Assembly: GCA_934045905.1 (NCBI GenBank)
Contig: OW203768.1
Coordinates: 19,482,770-19,546,769 of the forward strand
DNA length: 64,000 nucleotides
From: Leuctra nigra
Lineage: Eukaryota; Arthropoda; Insecta; Plecoptera; Leuctridae
Direction: 5' to 3'
Shown here one piece after another: positions 11,060 to 23,458 of this stretch. Both the position numbers and the translations under genes were made by a program. The notes under the pieces were generated by a model. The model was not told the origin of the DNA. It ran no database searches and worked only from the letters and a program-made list of their open reading frames with translations. Every line of letters starts with the position of its first letter. Positions within the stretch are counted from its first letter, which is position 1.

Positions 11060-12536
11060 CAAGGGCATATTCAGGGGGGCGACCGAGGGGGCCATGGCCC
11101 CCTCGAAATCAGGGTTTCATCTAAGAAAATAAGCACATTTAAAATAATAGTGAAAAAAAAATTCTAAATAAACAGATCATGTCAGAAACGTTCCAAAATG
11201 GCTAAAATTGAGTTAAAATTCAAAACTTTTTCAATTTTTTGGTATTTTGTAATTTATAATTTCCCAAAATAGCTATATACTGCGATTCAAAATTGCACCT
11301 AAATGAATGACTTTGATCAAAAATTTTCTCGGGGGCTGCGCCCCCGAACCACTTGTTTTCCACTGTGATTTTGCAAAATATTAGTAAAAAAAACACTTAT
11401 ATATAAACAGATCATGTCAGAAACGTTCCAAAATGGTTAAAATTGAGTTAAAATTTCAAAACTTTTCAATTTTTTTATATTTTGTAATTTATAATTTCCC
11501 AAAATAGCTATACACTGCGATTCAAAATTGCACCTAAATGAATGACCTAAATACCTAAATACTAGCCTAAATACTACCTAAATACTAGGAAAACGCTCTG
11601 TGTAACGCGTTGATGAGCGAGCACGGATACGCGCAACACCTTGAACCGAAATTCTGTCTATGGAAAATATCATTAAAAGCCAATTCTTAAATTTCGTCAA
11701 GACTTGTAAAAAAAACTCAAAAAATTCCTAAAATATTGGTCCCAATTACCTTGCAAAGTTTTAAATTGATCGATTGAACCTTTATGATTGAACAGTTTCT
11801 TGTTAATTTTAAAAAAATCACAGGATTTCGTTCAAAAAATATACCTGGGATCACTCATATGATATTAGTGTGTGTATAGTACACAATATCAGATCTAACT
11901 TTATTACTTACTATTAGTTTTATATGCGTTTGAAAGTTTCTGCTCTAACTACCTTGGAACTGAGAGTCAGTATGCCGTGATCACATATTTTCGAGAAATT
12001 TGACAGCCAACACGCAAAATGTTCGTAAAAGACTAATACCTTTTGGATTTAAACACAGATTAGTCTGAAAATTGTCAAAAATACAGATAATGTTAGTACC
12101 AATGACCATGCATGTATGACGATCGGTCATACGGTTATAGTTTAAATTTCAAAAATCACTGGAAAGATGGTTTGAAATATTAACCAATGGGAGGATTTGG
12201 CTAAAACTTTGTAAGATTGGGGACAATGTTGGTTGTAATGACTTGTAAAAATTTCAAATTGATCGGAACAACCAATCGAAAGATAATTTTTTTAAATTTG
12301 AACCAATCACAGGATCCTGTTCAAAAACGATCCCAGGGATCGCATAGATGACGTTAGTATGTGTGCAAAATTACAGATCGATTGGTTGTGCGGTTTGACC
12401 TGGGCAGCGGCCACAAAAAAACAAACAAAAAAACACACAGAGAAAGTGCCATAAGAGTACCGTAGTGACGCTCGCTACGCTCGCTCAATTAGTAATGTCT
12501 GGCCCCCTCCGAAATTTAATCCTGGATACGCCCTTG
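11060..12536. mobile_element. hAT-like element with perfect 8-bp TSD, containing a Helitron-like insertion
   Basis: The 8-bp target-site duplication TTTCAGTC is at 11052-11059 and 12537-12544. The ends read CAAGGGCATATTCAGG and, reversed, CAAGGGCGTATCCAGG. Internally a block of about 230 bp ('acagatcatgtcagaaacgttccaaaatgg...') occurs twice in tandem, at about 11120-11340 and 11345-11560. The Helitron-like copy at 11585-12489 interrupts it. No transposase frame is visible. Confidence 0.85.
11585..12489 (-). mobile_element. Helitron/Helentron-like element nested in a hAT-like element
   Basis: This is the reverse complement of the element at 27667-28675. Both share the ATTGAGCGAGCGTAGCGAGC start, a 'ggtcaaaccgctcaa' block, and the 3' hairpin plus CTAG. 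GAGCGAGC near one end and GCTCGCTC near the other form subterminal inverted repeats, a Helentron trait. The exact 5' border is inferred from the two-copy comparison. Confidence 0.65.
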
Positions 12537-13601
12537 TTTCAGTCAATACTATGTGTTTCTGCCACAGCAACTAAATCGGTCCAGTACAGTCAGCCTGAAA
12601 TTGCATGTGTTTAAATGAGTACTACATCTCTCATTTATAATTATTTATGTGTTGTTAAAATCAATCCTGGCTGTTCTCGGATCGAAACTGCTTGCGAAAA
12701 TGTTCGACTATGCGAAATCAAGTGAAATCTTTTGTTTTATCAATGATACAGTAGCTGAATCCATTTTGCAGTGGCTCATTTCCACATGGCGAACATTTTC
12801 AAGAGACCCGAGAATAGACCCCCAGTCACCACATCGACAGAAACACATTGTGTGACTTGGGCCTAATTGCAAAATCTTTTCATTTTCTATTCATAACAGT
12901 TCTCTATATTTTTTCCTGAGGTGCCTAATCATTGTCAGAAATAAATTAATAGGAAGTATTGTAGAATGAATGGAATAAATATGTACATAAATTATTAAGT
13001 TATGAAATTCTACCCTTATTTCTAAACTATAGTCGGTCCGAACTTTAGGGTGTCATTATTTTCATTCACAATAGATCAGATTCAGAGTCAGACTAACTTC
13101 TCGTAAAAATCAAGAACACATCTCAGAACTTGTATTCTTCAGAACCAACTCTAACAAGGAATGGGCAATAAATGGTCGGGTCGAAAATACAAAGAAAGTT
13201 CAGACAGGTAATCAGAACAAAGACACCGATTGGAACGAAGATTGGAACCGACTTAGTAGGCAGAGGTTCAAAATGGACTTTAGTAACAACGGAAGAGTTG
13301 CATTCCTATTTTGTCACAACGATCGATTGGGGCTGACCAGGGTAAAATATATGCTCGTTTAGGGTGTTTTTTCTGTGTGCGTGAGGGGGGGGGGGGTTAT
13401 CAACAGTGGTTAAGAGTCGACAGGACTCGCAGAAAATTTCGATTCCGATGTAAAAAAAAAATCCTAGAAATGCATGAAAATGCATTAGCTATGGGTTGTA
13501 CATGACATTTGTGACATATAATCGTGTGTTGCATGTTGCATATAGTACTGCTGTGAAGTAAGTTATTTTAATTCAAATATTGATAACCACAAAAAACATT
13601 A

Positions 13602-13908
13602 AAAAGGCGGCCCCTATTTTTTTCTTAACGGCTTGACCGATTGTTTTCAAAATTTAACAGCATAGAGATAAAGAGTAAATCTGTGTCTCTAGTGATCGAA
13701 AAAAATCATAAATAATGTTTTTTCTCGTTTTGAGGAAGTGCTAACATGGGCAATATTTGAGTATTTTTGGCACCTCTGCCCCGAAATAACTAAACAAAAA
13801 ATTAAACTTTGGGGCCACTAGAGACACAGATCTACTCTTTATCTATAACCTGTGAAAATTTGAAGACAATCGGTAAAGCCGTTTAGAAAAAAGTAGGGGC
13901 CGCCTTTT
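13602..13908. repeat. fold-back MITE
   Basis: The left arm starts AAAAAGGCGGCCCCTA and the right arm ends TAGGGGCCGCCTTTTT. Further arm matches are 'agagacacagatctactctttat' on the right against 'ataaagagtaaatctgtgtctct' on the left. The unit is about 300 bp and nearly all arm. Confidence 0.75.
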
Positions 13909-13949
13909 TGTGCTTCATAAGACATGGATTTCATCAAGTATCGTAGACT

Positions 13950-14212
13950 CTTAATTTGTAAAATAATAAGTGGGCGGACGCTCGGCGATGTCAGGGAAAC
14001 ATATTTGCTTATGAAAACAATGGGGGGCTTGGGGGAGAGGGCCCCCAACACAATGCGGGTCCGGGGCGCATAGTCCCGGGAAAATTTTGAATTTCAAGAC
14101 CAAATTTGGTGCCTTTTTACTCGATTTGTACACAATTTTAAGATAATTTTTACTTCTATGAAAAATAAGTGGGGGGACGCGTCCGCCCTCGTCCGCCCCC
14201 AAATTAACCACT
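13950..14212. repeat. 'GGGGCGCATAG' dispersed repeat, copy 2
   Basis: It has TTAATTTGTAAAATAATAAG on the left and CAAATTAACCACTG on the right, inverted to one another, around a GC-rich body. Body and ends match the copy at 55254-55526, whose full ends are CAGTGGTTAATTTG and CAAATTAAGCACTG. Confidence 0.6.
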
Positions 14213-14870
14213 GGTTATCACTTATCATCAGGTAGGTAAACACTTTTGGATTTGAAGTTATTACATTGATTTAATTTTAATTTTGTAATTGTCTTTGAAT
14301 TTCTGATTGTGTGTTGCCACAGCTTTTACCACTGGTTTGAACACAAAACAGAAATATGAAAAAAAAATGCCACAGTGGGGAATAATTTGAAAATTTGCCG
14401 CCCTGCCGGCTCGGCAGCTGGTCAAAAGGAAGCATAAATAATATCAATGATAATATTATATCATAATTTAACAAATGTTTCATTATAACTGTATTTTATC
14501 TTTCATGTTAATTAAATAGTATATAGTAGTATAACCTCTCTAGTATATACTATTAGATACTATTTATGTCGAATATATTTTTAGGTGACTTGACATTTTT
14601 TATTTACGTTAGCCGTTGCTAACTTCATACGCTACATTCTACAAAATGGAAAGAGGTTATGTTATCAGAAATATCGGTGCAAATTAATTTAATTGTGTAT
14701 ACTTACACATATTGTATTGCCAATAACATTGTAAAGTTAACTGTGTTGTAAACTTTCCTATAGATCAATGCATGATTATCTATCTACCATCTAAGGAGAG
14801 ATACATGTAAGGAATTATAAACTTGTTGCTCTCTACTCCAAACACAAAAAACTCAATCAAAGCACTCAAT

Positions 14871-17800
14871 ATGCAGAGAGAGGAGAAACAGCTCGATGCA
14901 ACTTTAGAAGCTATAATTTTGAGAGTAAATGATCTCAAGAGTTCCATTGGCTCTATGATTTTTAAACTAGAGCACGAGTATGAAACGATTAACTGGCCGA
15001 CTTTTCTCGACAACTTTGCACTTATGTCTGGACATGTAAGTACCTATCTAACAAATGCCTATAGACTGCATCACTTTAATGTTTTCAGCCATTTAGAATA
15101 ACTAATGTATGTACCTATGCACGTTCTTATTGCAGTTGACAACTCTATCGAAGATGATAAGCCACGACAAGTCTCCGCCTTTACGCAACTTGACCATTCT
15201 GCCGCTTCTCTTGAACCCCGAACGCGATGAGGACTTGATGCGGTTGACCGAGAACCGTGTCGTTGCCTTCTCACACGACCTTGTGCCGGACTTTTTGAGA
15301 ACAAAACCAGAGCCAGAAGTCGAGCATAAGATGCTGCAGATGGAGCATAAAGCAGCCACACTTTCATATGAAGCGGCACAAGTGAGCATGAAGTTTTGCT
15401 AGTTTACATAGGTAACTCTGTTAATGCAACCTGCTGACCTTACCATGTAACTCAACTCATAGCAACCTAGATTTTGATGGTTGAAGAGATCTTTGGCATA
15501 TAGGACTCTGCAACGTAATATGCATTCCTCCGAACTCTGATGATGTCCTGTTTTGTCATTAATTTGGTACATAGGTAGGGTCAACTCTTAGAGTAATGTC
15601 ATCCCTCAAATTTGATTTGATATTTTGACAAATTTGATATTATAGTGATAATTGTACGCATTTGGAACAAAGTTTTAAAATTGACATTTAAATTTTCTAA
15701 TATATAAAATTTCTTTGAAATTTTAAAGAATAAAGTCCTAAGCCATGAATGAATTTAATGGATTTTGAAAAAGATGGTAGGATGCACCCTGTCTGTTTCC
15801 CAAAAAGAAGCCAGTACGCCGCCCAGCCTTCAAAAAAAGGTCCGGAGCGCAGCCCTGGTCCGCCCTGGCTCCACTGCATCCCTACCCCCCCCCCCCCCCC
15901 CCCCTCACATTCGAACAACTTTTCCCGTGTTAGGGGGTTGAGGAGGAGGAGCCTAAAATAACTTAAATGCGTGGAAAGGGGGAAGGAGGTATTTAACGTA
16001 AGTCCTACGGCCAGGTGTAGGTACAGCCACATTCAATACTTCCTACCAGTTTTCCATATACCAACATGGGGATTTGACCGGTTTGTTTTGAATGTGACCC
16101 TACCTACTGGATTCTTTCTATTTTATTATTTAATATTTTTACATGACACATAATAATTTTTTAGTATTTGATTCCACATCCATTGACTTGAATGTATTTT
16201 GTCATTTATTGATTCGTAGCAAATTGTCAAAATTCTCTCTGTTATTATTTTTCCTTGTGTGTTTGGTTGTAGAAACAAGTGGCTGCTTACAGCAAGGTGG
16301 TGAACCACGTTTGGGACATCGTCAGCAAGGCAAGAGAGGAGTGGGAGAGTGAAGCGGGCTCCAGATCTGGTGCTGTTCAGACTTCCAACATCTCCGACAC
16401 ACATGCTCTCGTCGCCGCTGTCGGCATGGGCAAGGGACTCAAGGTAATTATTCATGCAAGAGACGGGATAATACGCTTACCTAATCTTGGCTTACAACTA
16501 TTATCAAGGTTCAATTTCTATGTAGGTTAACCTTAACCTGCTTATCACATTGATTTCTGGAAAGCAAGATTTAGAAATTCAAGATCAATTTTTTTCAATA
16601 GTACCTAAATTGTTTCTTTGTACAATTAATTTTGATTGCAAAATAAATTAAATCACTAGATTTGTAATAACCTACAACTATTGTAGGCCTCGACATAATA
16701 AAAAAAACTGTTCTGTGCATTGTTTCGAGTTACGATATACATGTGAGTTAGGGTTGGGATTCGATTTGATTTGCTAAATCGATGTCAAACTGAAGATTTC
16801 GACATCAAATCAAAATAATTTCGACATCGAAATAATTTTGACATCGTAATAATGGGCCACATCGAAATAATTACGGCGAAATGTGGCAACACTGCAATTG
16901 CGTCTGCCCAAGGCCATGTTCCAGCGCTAGAGATGTCCCTCTCACACCCCCCTCGCGGCAACAAATGACGAGGAAATGATTGAAATAAATAACTTTTTCA
17001 TTTCAAATAACGTACAAGCATTTATTTATGTAAAAGGGAACAATTAATGAAAAAATTTCGTTGCAAATCCAGTTGCAAATTCATGGTTTTATTAGACTTG
17101 TTGCCGGAATATATCCCGTGAAGCATAGGTAACATTGTCTGCATTCAACATCCTTTAGCAATGTTGCCCGTAATGTTCACTTCAAACTCGAAAACTTTCC
17201 ACAATTCACTTCGTCTCCACGGCGGGATTATTATTTTTTTGCGTGGAAACATTCTTTCACGAGAGAATAAAAACAACACGCGCTGAATGGCAAGAGACAA
17301 CTGACCAACCCACCCTCAACTGCACGCACACGCGGTATGCAGGAAGGGCGGAAGCAGGCCACTCAGCTGATCTTGAGAGGCGCGTTGCACTGTTGCCAGC
17401 TCTACAATACTGCGCGCTGATTCTCGGAATTTTTTAAACGATGTCAAACGATTATTTGATTAAACAATTCAAATCGATGTCGAATCGAAACTCAAAATAT
17501 CATTCGACATCGATGTCAAATCGAAAAATCGATGTCAAGTCCCAACCCTAATGTGAGTGTGGTTGCCCTAGAAATGTTTTCGTTTGGGTGAAGACACTTT
17601 TTTAATATAGTACCTCGTTTTCCCTTCACTAGTTGCAGCCCACCATTGCCGGGCCACCGGGAATGATGGCTCCTGTAGGAAGGCCTGGCGTAGGAGGTGT
17701 ACAGCCTCCGGGATCCATGCTCCCCAACCAAGCAGGTCAAAGTAAGTACTCTTCCTCTTACACAATGCATCTACTCTGTATCAAATCCAAAAGATTGAGC

Positions 17801-18195
17801 AGTAAAAGAGCACATGAGTGGGATCTAAAATATTGCCACTTTTTATTGTAGGTAATTGACGTTAGATTTTTAAAATTTAAATCGGGTTGTATCACGAACT
17901 TCACGCATGTGTGACCTTGAACAATAAACATTAAAATCCATGAATCTAATTCGATCGAATGTGTCGTGCGTACATTTCTAAGCCTCATTGTTGGACTTTT
18001 CAAAACAGCCGAATGTGTCTTGCAGAAGAAGGGTCCACCTTCCTACTTTGTTCAAGAGTTCTAGTATCAGCCAGGTGACAATATCAAAAAAGCTTACATT
18101 TACTTTCTCTTTCAGTGGGACCGATGGGCAAAGCTCAAGCTACAATCAAAACCAACATCAAAGCAGCTGCGCAGATTCATCCTTACGGGCGGTGA
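14871..18195 (+). CDS. MED8: Mediator of RNA polymerase II transcription subunit 8 (MED8)
   Basis: Five exons join in frame: 14871-15035, 15136-15381, 16273-16443, 17633-17741 and 18116-18195 (256 residues; human MED8 is 268). MED8 is a head-module subunit of the nuclear Mediator complex, bridging activators and RNA polymerase II. The start MQREEKQLDATLEAI is the classic MED8 N-terminus. Blocks such as NPERDEDLMRLTE, FSHDLVPDFLRTKPEPEVE and ALVAAVGMGKGL follow in the known order. The Gly/Pro-rich stretch in exon 4 and the basic tail IKTNIKAAAQIHPYGR end it as in vertebrates (KTNIKSASMHPYQR). An AATAAA at 18255-18260 lies 60 bp after the stop. Intron 3 holds an 802-bp hAT-like element. Confidence 0.96.
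15885..15904. repeat. poly(C) tract
   Basis: Twenty consecutive C in MED8 intron 2. Six further C or G runs of 12-26 bases occur in the window (13385, 19102, 56782, 61420, 61766, 63615), mostly inside or beside repeat elements. Confidence 0.95.
16749..17550. mobile_element. hAT-like element, TAGGGTTGGGA family, in MED8 intron 3
   Basis: A perfect 8-bp TSD, ATGTGAGT, sits at 16741-16748 and 17551-17558. The termini are TAGGGTTGGGATTCGA and, at the other end, CAAGTCCCAACCCTA. Both subterminal zones are arrays of ATCGATGTC/GACATCGAT palindromic words. The middle matches the elements at 41408-42966. No transposase is visible. Confidence 0.9.
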
Positions 18196-18840
18196 GGAGA
18201 GTGTATAGTGCATTGTATTTCCAATCTTCTACTTCTAGTTTTATACCCTTTAATAATAAATCATTTACGTACACACAATCAATTGATTATTTAAGTAGGT
18301 TATTCAGTTCTTACATCATCATAACTCCAATCTGACTACTAATAGCGTTTTTCTCTGGCATGTACTGAATGAGAGAAAGAATTGCTCTGTGACGTCATGC
18401 TCTGCACTAGTGCGGCAAAAAAAGCAACCCCAGTGGAAAACAAGGATATTTCCAGTGCTAACATAACCTAAAAAGCAAAGCATTTCATAGAATTTGTTTT
18501 AGATCATCCATTGTTGGTCAATTAATCTATCACTGTTATTTGAAGATTCAAATTGGTTATAATCAGCAACCATTTTTCAAGCGTCCATCTTGGAATATTT
18601 GAGAGCACTCGATTGCCCTGAGAATTTTCTCAGTGCTAAAAATGTGCCCTCAGAGCGTGCAACTTTGCCAGTAAAAATCGAAAAAACCACTCCAGTGCAC
18701 ACTGGATTTCCCAGTGGAAAACGACACCCGCTCTCAGTGCAACCCAGTGCAGTCAGTGGAAAACTCTATAAATTTAATATCCACTTTGAGGGCATTCTTC
18801 TTTCAAAAAATTACCTACTTGGTTGGGTGTGCTCTACTTT

Positions 18841-19207
18841 GGGGCTGTGCATAAAGGACGTCACGCTTCAGGGGGGGAGGGGGGGTGCACCAGTATAGGA
18901 CACAGTGTGACAGGGGGGAGGGGGGTTACTGAAGGCAGTAGGACGTCACGTTTTGATATAGATATTTTCAAACATTTAAAATTTCAGTTGATATGTCGGG
19001 ACCGGAAATTTCGCTAAAAACAATACATTTGGATACATTTTACAGTAAAAAATATTCTACTTAAGGGGGGGTAGAGACAAATTTGGGACGTCCTTTTAGG
19101 AGGGGGGGGGGGGGTCTCGAAAAGTGACACAGCATGACAGGGGGGAGTGGGGGGGGGGGTGTCAAAATATCCCATTTTTAGCGTGACGTCCTTTATGCAC
19201 AGCCCCT
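18841..19207. mobile_element. MITE with approximately 25-bp terminal inverted repeats
   Basis: The left end GGGGCTGTGCATAAAGGACG and its inverted copy (CGTCCTTTATGCACAGCCCC) at the right end are near-perfect over about 25 bp. G-runs follow each end. The superfamily is not assigned because no convincing target-site duplication is seen. Confidence 0.8.
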
Positions 19208-19973
19208 TTGAGCACAGCTGTGAATCAAAACATGTATGGATGGATGTCTTGAAAAGTATGAAGTTTAAGTTACAATATTGTCGCACGTGTCGCAAGACTA
19301 AGCAGGAGGAGAGAGTTCATTACACTAACGTCTCTATCACATTGCATTCCACGCGTCTGTTTGCACCATTCGAGCGCAACCCAACCATCAATTAAAAATA
19401 AGATGATCTATTGCGCTGCACAAACACGACCAACGTAGTTTGGCCACTCACATGTGCACAGCACTCCGGTTTCTACACGATGGGTACGCAATGTGCTAGT
19501 CTCTTGCAAACGGACAGAAACTTAACTTCAGCTATCTGATGTGAACTAAGATAACGAACACTTCAGCCGTTGGGACTAATTGTAGTGGATAAAACCAAGG
19601 TCCACCGATCAAAAGTAAACCACTAGATCTGGCTCCACAGTAGGGAATTCTCTTAAAATATTAAAATATTAATTTACAGCACAAGATATTGAATGTATGT
19701 TTTTGTGTTTATGATCTCGCCGAAGAAAAAATTATGTTTGTGTAATCAATGTAAATAAAACAAGTCAATTATTAATTGTGCAAAAACAACCTTACAAATG
19801 GGTATCAAAACTTAATTCACTATGAAAATTGTAATGAAGTGTATAAAATTTCACCGAATCGAATACCTATCTATGATAAAATTTATAATTTGCTCCCTTC
19901 ATGTACTACTTCCGAGCGAGTTTGATTATTGAGTTATTTGTTGACAGTTGATAGACCACAGCCAATGACTCAA

Positions 19974-20043
19974 TGAGAGATAAAACAATAGATCTTCACC
20001 TGCCAACTTGAGAGATAAAACAATAGATCTTCACCTGCCAACT
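19974..20043. repeat. tandem direct repeat, unit about 35 bp
   Basis: The phrase starting 'gagataaaacaatagatctt' and running to 'cacctgccaactt' occurs twice in immediate succession, without mismatch. Confidence 0.9.
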
Positions 20044-20157
20044 TTGCTTGGTTCTTTCACTTCAGTGGCGCTAGAGAATGAATGTAGACAGTTGATGACG
20101 GCTCTGGTTGCTAATAACTTGGCTGTATACGTCAGAATTCCTAGACAGCCGCGTAGA

Positions 20158-20535
20158 CACAACCCAACGGCTGGTGTATTAGATACCTCGGTTCTCATCA
20201 GATCACTGAGGTTAAGCATTCATTGAGCGCAATCAGCGGTTGGATGGGTGACATTCTACTCTGCCTTGCTAGTTGCTGCCGTTGGGTCAGAGGGACTAGA
20301 TTAGTGAAAATCTAGGGGACCCTGCACCTGTTATCAGTTTCTTGACGGCAGAGGTTGTGGTGGCTCGTGCAGTGAATGTCGCACCGTCCTTCGGATAGGA
20401 CGATAAGCCGTTGGCCCCCTTGGTATCTTTTGTCAGGAGTAGGCTACATGCCGGTACCGGGTTTCCTCTCCTCCCTTCTCTATTACATTCTCACTAGTGG
20501 AGCCTCAGCTCCGTTGAGAATATAGAAAATAATAA
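20158..20535 (+). mobile_element. 5S-rRNA-derived SINE (SINE3 type)
   Basis: About 20172-20253 reads as a degenerate 5S rRNA: CGGTTCTCATCAGATCAC, then GAGGTTAAGC, then GGTTGGATGGGTGAC, in the order and spacing of the 5S internal promoter (A box, intermediate element, C box). A body with 'ccttcggataggacgataagccgttgg' follows. The 3' end is rich in AATAATAAT. A functional 5S gene is excluded by the indels and missing 3' stem. Confidence 0.8.
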
Positions 20536-21171
20536 TAATGTACAAAATAAAGTCGTCACACTCCGTATTTCCTACTCAAATAGGCGTCAATATTTTAATG
20601 TGACTTTTGAAAAAAAATTATTTTATTTTATTTATTTTATTTTAAAGATTTTGAATTAAAACAAATTTATTTTATTACACCATAGGTAGATTACACGAAA
20701 GAAAATGTAAGGAGTATTTCCTTGTCTCAATAAAACAAATATCACTGCAAATAGATTTTATTATCAATTACCACAAATTTTATATTCATGTTTCATTTTC
20801 ATGAATTAAATTGGGTATATTGCTGTATAAATAATCTTCGAGGCTGAGTAGGATGATGCAGCCAAATTGAGTTATCTCTAGCGAATATGAACAGTTTGCA
20901 ATTCAAATTCCCATAAACAAGATATTGTAACTTAAAAACAAGTGTTCTCAATAAAATACAATAACAGAAACTCAATGGTCATCGAGTAGTAATTATTATT
21001 CAAAAAATATATTTGTTACAAACTAACCTACTCAACAATACCCTATGACCACTTCATTCATAATCATACGTGTAACGGTGGTAGTTTGTGTTAAAAATGG
21101 TAAAATGAGTTGATCTTAATACAAATAATTAGGAGTAGTAGTAAAACATAAAACATCATTCATACCATGGT

Positions 21172-22830
21172 TCACTTAACATTCTTAAGTTCTTTGGCCA
21201 ACATTGCTTTGCGCTTCGCAGTCTCTCGAGATTTCTGCATCATCATTTCGAAGGCATTCATCTTCTTTCCATTTGTGATTACGAGATATGTCTCAGTTGG
21301 TGCACTCTTAACAGGGGAGCAGGGATTAATCGCAGGATTGTTCGCGAGCGTTGCCAATGTACAGATTTGTTTCGCTGGTGTCGACTCCGCTGAAATGGTC
21401 GTAGATTTATGCTTCTTTGCGCTGTCCAGTAGTTTGGTGTGCTGAGGAGACGTGTTTACAACTGCTGGTTCAGGAATATTTTCACGGCCAGTAAGCCGAC
21501 TGATTGGAATCAGAGTCAAGCGAGGCTTAAGTTCCTCTTCTGAAAAAATTGTAAAGTACCAATTAAATCATAACCTAAATTAAATAGAGTAAAGAAACTA
21601 AAAACTTAAGATTCCTACATTCTGTACAGTTGGAGGGAGGCATATAAATTCCAGAGAATCAGGGAGGATGATAGGATAGGGAAAAATACAGCCGAACCAA
21701 GGCTCGAACGCGAGACCTCTCACATGCTGGGCAAGGTCCCAACCGACTGAGCTAACCGGTTGGCCGGACATTTGACCCTGTTGTGTCATGTGTTTTGTCT
21801 TTGGATCGGATGGATATTTTTCATTTCACAAATCCCTTTCCATTCACTCTTTTTTCTCTAACAAAATTTCTAAACTTCCAGAGTTTGCCAAATTAAAAAA
21901 GAGATGAATATGATGATAGGTACCAAAGGCCCCTGAACTTTTAAATTAATACCATTAATTCTAACGACTATAAGTTGTAGGTATACACACACAAAGAGAC
22001 AATGGTAAAGCTTACTTTTAGGTTGTGACTCTTTGTTCTCCTTCGTTGCCATATCCCACATTTGGTCAGACGCTTTCATGATGGGAACTTTTGGGTCAGC
22101 AATTGCGACAGGCGTATTTTGCTGTACCTAAAATAGAAATAGTGTATTTTTAGTACCTACCTACTTTGAAGTGGGTAAGTGCAATTTTTTAGGGAATATC
22201 TTAGGAAAACTAAAACTTACTAGCAAGCATGGCTTGGGTAACGGTGAAAGATACTTGGTAATGTCCGAAACATTTTTTGGCATCACAATTTTGGTTGCTT
22301 CATCACTATACTCGGAACCACGCTTTTCAATATCACTTTCAACCTGACCCAATGTACAAAACTTGCCATTTTGTGCAATTGACAGACATTCTTGCGACTT
22401 CTTCAGAGCACCATAGAAGTAGGGTTTATAAAAGGTGTCGAAACGGTCGACAGCATTTGTGAAGATATTGATCAGACTGACCAGCTGATCTACCGTAATG
22501 TACTTGGGACTCAGCATGCCGAGTAAACGTTCCCATCGGTAATTCAAGTCGGAGAGCAAACGAGGGAATCCGTGGCAGATGTCTTTCTTCTTCTCGGTCA
22601 AACTGAAGAAGGTCGGAGTTTGACAGGCACAAGAGACAACCTCTGTGACGGAAACTAAGAAGAGGGAGTATTCTTGCAGATTCACAATGCGCTTTCCACG
22701 ATCCTGTGAAATAAAACGTAACAAAAATAGGTAAGTAAATATTTTCCACAGCAAAATTAACTATCCAAAATCTATCGAGTTTCACCCTCTTGACTACACC
22801 AATGGATCGATCAATATCGAAATGACTCAT
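21172..22830 (-). CDS. unrecognised nuclear-type protein, four exons
   Basis: Minus-strand exons are 22830-22786, 22703-22221, 22127-22017 and 21534-21172 (333 residues from the ATG at 22830). The first three have clean GT/AG borders and phase 0. The last acceptor is AG at 21536-21535, chosen because the two nearer AGs give early stops. The first 180 residues are predicted alpha-helical, with hydrophobic runs and no signal peptide. The C-terminal 120 are Ser/Thr/Pro and Lys-rich with two SP/TP sites. It ends in a basic helix, KKMNAFEMMMQKSRETAKRK. I do not recognise the family; the layout (helical domain, phospho-site linker, short basic tail motif) would suit a cell-cycle or genome-maintenance factor, but that is a guess. 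The true N-terminus may be upstream (see 23459-23675). An AATAAA on this strand lies near 20757-20762. A tRNA-like SINE sits in the last intron. Confidence 0.75.
21690..21772 (-). repeat. tRNA-derived SINE, intronic
   Basis: On the minus strand, TTAGCTCAGTCGGTTGGGA (A box) and GCGTTCGAGCC (B box) lie at tRNA-like spacing. The acceptor arms pair only in part, so this is a SINE head and not a tRNA gene. Confidence 0.6.
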
Positions 22831-23458
22831 GAGTGGTTTTTATATTATGCTCATTGTTCTCATGGTGATCCTGATGTAATATCATTATCCATCCATTAGG
22901 TCATCATCCCATACCTACATCAATTATGTAATGGCACATTTACTTTCTCATGAATCACAGTAACAGGTCATCTGTTACGTCAATCGTGAACCGAGGAGTG
23001 ACGGTGAAGAATCAGCGAACACCAGACAGACTAACAAGGTCTAGTCATGGCAATTGAATGTAAGTAAACCATAATGGTAGGTACATAGGTGCCCAGCCAT
23101 TTGTCTACTACCTTACGTAGGTTACCAAGTACTAGGTAAGGTACCTACCTACCTAGCTAGCTACCATAAATTTAGGTTATGTTAACTAATTATGTTAAGA
23201 GTAAAAATGACTAAATGTATCTTATGTGTTGAAATAGCCGTTTGGCTAAATAAATACTTTACAAACAAACATTGATTCGGAGAGCATTCCTCTCGACATG
23301 CGGTTATTATACAAGCATGCACATCAATTCACATGTAATATAGTAGAAAGCTATTAAAGCTTTCTTTGTTATTACTCTTGTTAGCTTTGGAACATGTTCT
23401 GTAATATAGTAGGTACCTACGTGCAGAAAAACATTTTGACAATCAACCCCTTGCTTAC

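Noticed and set aside
12649..12855. 68-residue open frame
   Set aside because: No splice support, recognisable domain or link to METTL25, which already ends at 11027.
15697..16032. Gly-rich 111-residue minus frame
   Set aside because: Its Gly run is the translation of the poly(C) tract; no gene signals.
20172..20253. Functional 5S rRNA gene
   Set aside because: Insertions disrupt the helices and the 3' part is replaced by a SINE body.
21172..22830. Assignment of the minus-strand gene to the replication factor Cdt1
   Set aside because: A short stretch (LSPKYITVDQLVSLIN...) is vaguely similar, but length and conserved blocks do not fit.
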